IMG/VR virus record: IMGVR_UViG_3300030107_000708
Span: 1 to 28,705 of that record
Length of the DNA: 28,705 bases
Origin: a virus
Direction: 5' to 3' (one strand)
In this document: positions 23,935 through 28,705 of the stretch, in pieces
Layout: each line of letters begins with the position of its first letter
Numbering within the stretch: the stretch's first letter is position 1
Made by a program: the position numbers and the translations under genes
The notes under the pieces: generated by a model
Told to the model about the DNA's origin: nothing
Seen by the model: the letters and a program-made list of their open reading frames with translations, nothing else
Databases searched by the model: none

Positions 23935-24297
23935 CTACATACCATCATCGTTTAATATCATTCTGTTATGTTCACGATTCATGTATTTTAACTCTGTTTC
24001 AAGTAAAGCTATTCTTTGTTTAAGTTGATTAACAGAACTAAATGTTGCAACCATAGCACCCATTTCTTCCCATATCTCATCACTATCTTCCCATAGTTCT
24101 ATTATGTCAGACTTACTTTCTTGTACATCACGTTTAAGATTTACTGTATCTTCTACAGCCATGCGACTAGCAAACTGCTCTACGTTTTCTTCTAGTGATG
24201 ATATAGTAGCTGCCTGTTGAGATACCCACCAGACACCACCTGCAAGCTGTACAGCCATTGCCATAACTAGAGCTATGGGAAGTTTCATGTTTTCCAT
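23935..24297 (-). CDS. N-terminal membrane anchor plus coiled coil (spanin- or holin-like candidate)
   Basis: A 120-residue protein starting MENMKLPIALVMAMAVQLAGG. One membrane segment at about 6-27 is followed by a long acidic coiled coil (SSLEENVEQFASR, then QLKQRIALLETELKYMNREH). This layout is that of inner-membrane spanin subunits, but no outer lipoprotein partner is seen, so the call is weak. I prefer the ATG at 24297, six bases after TATAGG; a TTG two codons earlier (24303) is possible. Next to it lies another membrane protein (23474-23932), so this may be a small lysis or membrane cassette. Confidence 0.55.
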   Translation of the reverse strand: MENMKLPIALVMAMAVQLAGGVWWVSQQAATISSLEENVEQFASRMAVEDTVNLKRDVQESKSDIIELWEDSDEIWEEMGAMVATFSSVNQLKQRIALLETELKYMNREHNRMILNDDGM

Positions 24298-24312
24298 TTG
24301 CAACCTATAAAG

Positions 24313-24540
24313 TTATGCAGCCTTATCTTCGTCTACAATCTTTGCTTCTACAGATTGTACAAGCATACTAGCAAAAGCTTCACGTCCAACACTCAGTTGG
24401 TCTACGTTAAATCTAGCACTAGATAGCTTACGATCTAAGTCTGCTACGTGATTAAACAATACTTTTTGTTCATCAGTTAAATCTTCAAGAAAGTATTCTT
24501 TTTTATTTATAGTCATAGGTGTTTTTTTATTTTTTACCAT
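24313..24540 (-). CDS. DUF6447-like small conserved marine-phage protein
   Basis: A 75-residue protein with the pattern EYFLEDLTDEQKVLFNHVADLDRKL followed by a second helix (FNVDQLSVGREAFASML), which is a two-helix family frequent in cyanophages and other marine phages. I start at 24540, where AAAGGAAAA lies upstream, rather than at a longer in-frame start 20 codons earlier that would overlap the preceding gene. Function is unknown; it looks like a helical hairpin adaptor or chaperone. Confidence 0.65.
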   Translation of the reverse strand: MVKNKKTPMTINKKEYFLEDLTDEQKVLFNHVADLDRKLSSARFNVDQLSVGREAFASMLVQSVEAKIVDEDKAA

Positions 24541-24571
24541 TGCTATTTTCCTTTCATTTACAATAGTTAAA

Positions 24572-24844
24572 TTAGCTTCCAGTAAAAGAATTAGCTGCAC
24601 TTATAGCTTTATCTATTTCTGTAAAACTTTCACTTCCCCAATCTTCTAGTGCTTTCATATGAACTAGATAACCGTTACTGCGAGCTACACGCTCTTTCTT
24701 TTCGTCATGAGTTATATCATGTCCGAAATCTTCATCTGTCGCAGCATTACCTTTGTTATGTGTAGCAATAACACTATTAATTACTGACACACTACCAAGC
24801 ATTGCAGAATGGTCTTGTGCTATCTGATCTGCATCTCTTGCCAT
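24572..24844 (-). CDS. 90-residue conserved hypothetical protein
   Basis: Begins MARDADQIAQDHSAMLGSV. Mixed helix protein with several His and Asp residues (HDITHDEKKERVARSNGYL). AAAGGATAAG lies before the ATG, and the start is five bases past the end of the oxygenase frame. No motif known. It sits between a fibre-side enzyme and the small helical protein. Confidence 0.6.
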   Translation of the reverse strand: MARDADQIAQDHSAMLGSVSVINSVIATHNKGNAATDEDFGHDITHDEKKERVARSNGYLVHMKALEDWGSESFTEIDKAISAANSFTGS

Positions 24845-24849
24845 AATAC

Positions 24850-25492
24850 TTATCCTTTTAGTTTTGCAATGTTGATATTGCCTGAGATTGATATACGTTC
24901 CCCATCATTATTATAAAAGGGAAACACTTGATGAAGCATAGTTGATGGAAACATAACCATGTAACCCTCTGCTTCTTTTTCCATGTTGTACGCAAAGGTT
25001 GATATTCTGCCCAACGTATTCGTGTAGCTAAATGCAAAGTTAGATATATGGTTATCTGCATTTGAATCAGCACAAATAGGAAGTTTTTTTTTGTTCTGCG
25101 TAGGACGTAGGTATCTGCATCCATATTACAAAACTATACACGCCACTGTGGTCATGTGGTGGGTTAAACTCATGTTGCCTTTGGAAATTTACCCATAGGC
25201 TTTCTAAGTTCCAACCCTCACCCTCACGCATAGTTTCACGCCAAGGTGCGCCATAAGTCTCAATGTGACTCTTAATAAACGAAGGTAGTAGCTCACCAAC
25301 AAACTCTTTAAGTAAAGGTGAGTCACCGTCTAACCTGATAGACTTACTGATGTTACCTGCAAGTTCAGGCTTCATGTCCTCTGGTTGTTTTCGTGCTTCG
25401 TTTACAACTTTCCATATGTTGTCCACAACATCCTCCGGTAGTTGTCCTTCAACAACCCCTACGTTTGGAAAGTTTCGTTGTATTAAGTCCAT
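24850..25492 (-). CDS. 2OG-Fe(II) oxygenase-like protein interrupted by a frameshift at an A9 run
   Basis: The first 136 codons (from 25492) contain the start of a double-stranded beta-helix oxygenase, with His113-Asp114-His115 in NPPHDHSGVYSF where the first iron ligands are expected. At a run of nine A on the coding strand (25084-25092) the frame is lost and stops at 25067 after SYLC. If the run is read as eight A, the protein continues LPICADSNADNHISNF and carries the distal His (TMLHQVFPF) and the 2OG-binding Arg (ERISISGNI), ending at TAA 24850-24852 with 213 residues. So either the sequence has one extra base, polymerase slippage restores the frame, or the gene is freshly broken. It follows the fibre gene by two bases. 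Substrate unknown; such phage enzymes may modify proteins or DNA. Confidence 0.75.
25084..25092 (-). other. A9 homopolymer at the oxygenase frameshift
   Basis: Nine T on the plus strand (nine A in the mRNA). Removing one base joins the two halves of the oxygenase in one frame. Runs of this length are prone to transcript slippage and to sequencing or assembly errors. Confidence 0.8.
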
Positions 25493-25494
25493 GT

Positions 25495-28400
25495 TTATTC
25501 TTTCAATGCTGCTACTTCTGTTTCGAGTGCATCTATTTTTGCTGACAATTCCTGAACTGCTTTAATTAAAGCCCATTGAGTATTTTCAATTTTTACGTTT
25601 TTTGTACCATCTGGTAATTCAATAACATCATTAGGAAATACTGTTTCTAATTCTTGTGCTATAACACCAGTTTTTATTCCTGACTTACTAATAACATTCA
25701 AACCTTTACCATCGTTTAATGCTTTAACATTGTCATCTAATTCATCAAAAGTACGATACTCAAAGTTGCGTATTTTAACTTGGAGTATTTCTGCAAGTCC
25801 TTTTGTGCTGTCTACTATATTTTTTTTGATACGTTGATCAGAAACGGTGTTAAATGTAGAGGAATTATCGCCATTAATTAATGAACCATTACTGCCGCCA
25901 TATAAAAAAGTGGCATCATTACCGAGAGCAGTATTTGCCCTAGCAATATAAAGCTGATCACTCGTAGTTGATACTTGTCCAGACCCTGCGTCATGCCCAA
26001 TCATAATACAATCTGAACCGCTAGTAATACTTTCCCCTGCACCATCACCAACACAAGTATTATTAGACCCAGTAATAACTACTCCTGCTTGCCTTCCAAC
26101 AGCAGTGTTTCCATCACCACAGTTAGCACTTAATGCTAAATATCCTACGGCTGTATTAGCTACACCATCGTCAGTAGCATCACCTGCTTGAGCACCTATA
26201 AGAGTGTTGAATCTGCCTGTACTAATACTGACCCCTGCATTAAACCCAACGGCTGTATTTAGTGCATTTACACTAGTAGAATTGCTTTGTGATTGTAATG
26301 CACCAACACCAACAGCAACACTTTGGTCACCTTCTACTTCTGCACCTAAAGCATCATGTCCAACCGCCACATTGTTATTACCAGTGGTCATTGCATCACC
26401 TGCTGCATTTCCTATAAGTGTGTTTACAATACCAGTAGTTAGTGAATTTCCTGCATCTTTACCCACTGCAACACAACTGTTTGCTGTAAAACTAGAACTA
26501 CCTAATGCACCTGCACCAATCGCAACATTATTATCTCCACAGTTACCTGCATCAAGAGCATACGCTCCTACTGCTGTGTTACTAGAACCATCGTCTGTAG
26601 CTGACCCTGCAAAAGCACCAACAAAGGTATTTAAATTTCCAGTAGTTACAGCATCTCCTGCACCACTACCCATAAAAGTACAATTAAGTGCTGTTGTTAG
26701 TGATAATCCTGCTGTATAACCAACAGCAGTATTATGACTATCTGTAGACGTGGTAAAATTTTGAGTAGCTAAAGCACCATTGCCAACTGCGACAGTTTTA
26801 TTGCCTAAAGTATCAGAACCTAAAGCAGCTTGACCTAAAGCAGTATTTTCAGAGCCTGTTGTAACAACATCTCCTGCTAAACCACCAATCAAAGTGTTTT
26901 GAGTGCCTGTTGTGATATCATTACCTGCATCGTAACCAACAGCTACGTTGTAAGAATTAGTAGCTGTAGTAAAATTCTGTGTTGCAAGTGCGCCATTACC
27001 TATAGCAACATTTCTAGATCCTTTAGTATCAACACTTAAAGCAGAAACACCAACCGCTGTATTACTACCACCTGTTGTGTAATCATTTCCTGCAAGACCA
27101 CCAATAAGAGTACTATTTTTACCAGTAGTTATATTCGCACCTGCCTCATAACCAACGGCTGTATTGTAAACATTATTTGCGGTTGTAAACTGTTGCGTAC
27201 TTAGTGTAGAATAACCAACTGCTACTGAGCGACTACCTACCTGCTCATTATCTAATGCTAATGCACCGACAATAACATTTCTTGTACCTGTTGTGACTGC
27301 TTCACCTGCACGAAAACCAACTGCTGTATTATAATCAGCACTTAAATTAGCTTCAAGAGCTTCACGACCTATTGCAGTGTTAAATTCCCCTGTAGTGTTT
27401 GTTGATAATGCTGAATAACCCATAGCTGTATTGCCTGATGCATCAGTAATAGCATCACCTGCAAGACCACCTACTAGTGTATTAAATTGACCTGTGGTCA
27501 TTGATTGACCTGCGTAATGTCCTACAGCTACGTTAAACATATCAGTAGCCGTAGCTGGATTCTGTACATCTAGAGCGTAAGCACCAAGAGCAACAGATTT
27601 ACTACCTACTGTATTTGAGCTTAATGACCTATAACCAAGGGCTACATTCCAATCAGCATCAGTAACAGCATCTCCTGATAATGCACCAATAAAGGTATTT
27701 TGTGTACCTGTTGTAATTTGATTACCTGCATCTGCACCTACAGCAGTGTTAAAACTGTCTGTAGCTGTAGTAAAGTTTTGTGCAAATAAAGCACCTCGTC
27801 CTATAGCTGTTGAGTTACTACCTAAAGTATCAGAAGATAAAGCCTGATACCCCACAGCCACATTTTTATCAGCATCTGTTAAAGCATCACCTGCTTCATT
27901 ACCTATTAAAATGTTTTGTACGCCTGTTGTAACTGATGCACCTGAATTGTAACCTACTGCAACATTATTACTATCTGTAGCAGTGGTAAAATTTTGACTT
28001 GATAATGAGTTTCTTCCTAAAGCTGTTGATCTACTGCCTAAAGTATCTGCACTAAGTGCATTTCTACCGACTGCCACATTTCTAGAGCCTTCCGTTAAGG
28101 CATCAGCTGTTTCAGCACCTATAAGTGTGTTTTGTATGCCTGTAGTGACTGATAATCCTGCATCTGCACCCACTGCTGTATTTAAACTATCTGTTGAAGT
28201 ACTAAAGTTTTGATTAGCTAGTGTTCTATAACCAACAGCAGTTGATTTACTTCCTTTAGTATCTCCTGTAAGTGACTGATAACCGATACCAACATTAAAA
28301 TCAGCATCAGTTAAAGCGTCACCTGCAATACCACCAATTATTACATTACGAATACCTGTTGTAATTGATAGTCCTGCATCATAACCTACTGCAATATTGT

Positions 28401-28705
28401 GTGCATCTGCTCCTGCATTTTGAGTTTTTAATGTACGATAACCTATGGCAACATTATTACCATTAGCATCTTCTGTTGATAAAGATTCAAATCCTATTGC
28501 TACATTAGCAGCACCAGTAGTCAAAGCATCACCTGCAGATGAACCTATGGCAATGTTGTGATCACCTGTTGTAAGTGCAGTTAGTGCAGCATTACCTAAA
28601 GCAATGTTATCTCCACCGGGGCTTGAGCCATCTAAGCTATCTAATGCAGTTAAACCAAATGCTATATTTCTAGAACCAGTAGGAAAATTACCGTCTAGTC
28701 TAATA
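25495..28705 (-). CDS. Tail fibre with YadA-head-like repeats and S74 chaperone domain (5' end cut by window edge)
   Basis: 1069 residues are visible and the frame stays open to the window edge, beginning IRLDGNFPTGSRNIAFG, so the true start lies outside. A TTG at 28524 is not a real start. The body is about 50 repeats of 17 residues, pattern NTAVGxxAGxxxTTGxx, of the YadA/Hia head type that forms a trimeric beta-roll. The last 115 residues are a Peptidase_S74 intramolecular chaperone: catalytic Ser and Lys in SDQRIKKN (Ser codon at 25840-25842), GVIAQELETVFPN, and a terminal coiled coil (LSAKIDALETEVAALKE). Self-cleavage at the Ser would release this piece after trimer folding. It probably recognises the host surface. 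Confidence 0.9.
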   Translation of the reverse strand, partial: IRLDGNFPTGSRNIAFGLTALDSLDGSSPGGDNIALGNAALTALTTGDHNIAIGSSAGDALTTGAANVAIGFESLSTEDANGNNVAIGYRTLKTQNAGADAHNIAVGYDAGLSITTGIRNVIIGGIAGDALTDADFNVGIGYQSLTGDTKGSKSTAVGYRTLANQNFSTSTDSLNTAVGADAGLSVTTGIQNTLIGAETADALTEGSRNVAVGRNALSADTLGSRSTALGRNSLSSQNFTTATDSNNVAVGYNSGASVTTGVQNILIGNEAGDALTDADKNVAVGYQALSSDTLGSNSTAIGRGALFAQNFTTATDSFNTAVGADAGNQITTGTQNTFIGALSGDAVTDADWNVALGYRSLSSNTVGSKSVALGAYALDVQNPATATDMFNVAVGHYAGQSMTTGQFNTLVGGLAGDAITDASGNTAMGYSALSTNTTGEFNTAIGREALEANLSADYNTAVGFRAGEAVTTGTRNVIVGALALDNEQVGSRSVAVGYSTLSTQQFTTANNVYNTAVGYEAGANITTGKNSTLIGGLAGNDYTTGGSNTAVGVSALSVDTKGSRNVAIGNGALATQNFTTATNSYNVAVGYDAGNDITTGTQNTLIGGLAGDVVTTGSENTALGQAALGSDTLGNKTVAVGNGALATQNFTTSTDSHNTAVGYTAGLSLTTALNCTFMGSGAGDAVTTGNLNTFVGAFAGSATDDGSSNTAVGAYALDAGNCGDNNVAIGAGALGSSSFTANSCVAVGKDAGNSLTTGIVNTLIGNAAGDAMTTGNNNVAVGHDALGAEVEGDQSVAVGVGALQSQSNSTSVNALNTAVGFNAGVSISTGRFNTLIGAQAGDATDDGVANTAVGYLALSANCGDGNTAVGRQAGVVITGSNNTCVGDGAGESITSGSDCIMIGHDAGSGQVSTTSDQLYIARANTALGNDATFLYGGSNGSLINGDNSSTFNTVSDQRIKKNIVDSTKGLAEILQVKIRNFEYRTFDELDDNVKALNDGKGLNVISKSGIKTGVIAQELETVFPNDVIELPDGTKNVKIENTQWALIKAVQELSAKIDALETEVAALKE
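25973..28700 (-). repeat. Hierarchical fibre repeat: 17-residue turns in 72-residue groups
   Basis: About 50 coding units of 51 bases. In much of the array every fourth unit is longer (21 residues, insert of the type QNFTTATDS), giving a 72-residue, 216-base higher order period. Within each group the four positions keep their own flavour (AVG-AG-TTG, LIG-AGDA, AVG-AL-SDT-GS, then the long unit). The order loosens toward the C-terminus. It is a protein-coding array, not CRISPR. Confidence 0.85.

Noticed and set aside
24858-25124. Separate 88-codon minus-strand gene
   Set aside because: It lies in a wrong frame over the second half of the oxygenase; the third frame gives the conserved oxygenase end.
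26204-26719. 171-codon open frame on the plus strand inside the fibre gene
   Set aside because: It is antisense to the repeat array; its Pro/Ala/Thr-rich product is the shadow of the repeated codons, with no ribosome-binding site logic.
25495-28705. Regular repeats that could be mistaken for CRISPR
   Set aside because: The unit is a coding 51-base period with variable sequence, open in one frame and matching a known fibre repeat pattern. No constant repeat plus unique spacer structure, and no cas genes.
1-28705. tRNA or rRNA genes
   Set aside because: I saw no convincing cloverleaf or rRNA sequence by eye; a tRNA scan would be needed to exclude one, but nearly all DNA is accounted for by coding frames.

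Overview
This window is a fragment of a tailed-phage genome. It most resembles a marine podovirus with a T7-type replication module; no cellular housekeeping genes are present. The DNA looks AT-rich, genes are packed with 1-11 base overlaps, and there is no gap over 300 bases. The gene mix (T7-like primase-helicase, T7-like DNA polymerase, OB-fold single-strand binding protein, RecB/Cas4-like exonuclease, MazG, B12-dependent ribonucleotide reductase, DUF3310 protein, tyrosine recombinase, 2OG-Fe(II) oxygenase, S74-terminated fibre) is typical of uncultured marine bacteriophages. The host cannot be fixed from the sequence; a marine alphaproteobacterium or a cyanobacterium would fit. RNA polymerase, terminase, portal and capsid genes are not in the window.

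Layout. Positions 1-15714 are on the plus strand. Positions 24-3526 hold an HTH protein, a conserved phage protein, a large Cys/Asp/Tyr-rich protein and an M20/M28-type metallopeptidase. Positions 3523-3722 are a compact control region: a perfect 15-base palindrome, a possible promoter, a 75-base dyad that would fold into a long hairpin, and a 21-codon leader ORF coupled to the integrase (3719-4603). Positions 4600-6731 are a run of small unknown genes, four of them under 60 codons. Positions 6715-10684 encode primase-helicase, DNA polymerase and SSB, ending in a UUCG hairpin terminator. Positions 10738-15714 encode nucleases, MazG, class II ribonucleotide reductase and small proteins.

Positions 15711-28705 are on the minus strand and encode virion and lysis-related proteins. 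Read in their own direction they are: an adhesin-like fibre (cut by the window edge), a 2OG-Fe(II) oxygenase interrupted at an A9 run, small conserved proteins, two membrane-anchored coiled-coil proteins, a 664-residue helical protein with 11/22-residue repeats, a lytic transglycosylase, two proteins of unknown role and an 1146-residue putative ejection protein. The two blocks converge with stop codons overlapping by four bases.

Working picture. The plus-strand block breaks down host DNA (nucleases), turns ribonucleotides into dNTPs (NrdJ, MazG, DUF3310 protein) and replicates the genome with a T7-like replisome. The minus-strand block builds the tail, the ejection apparatus and the fibre. 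The most noteworthy items are the hairpin/operator region before the integrase, an internal start in the primase-helicase at Met64 (the position that creates gp4B in T7), a polymerase carrying Tyr at the 762-equivalent position in an integrase-bearing phage, the hendecad-repeat protein, the roughly 50-unit fibre repeat, and the A9 frameshift.
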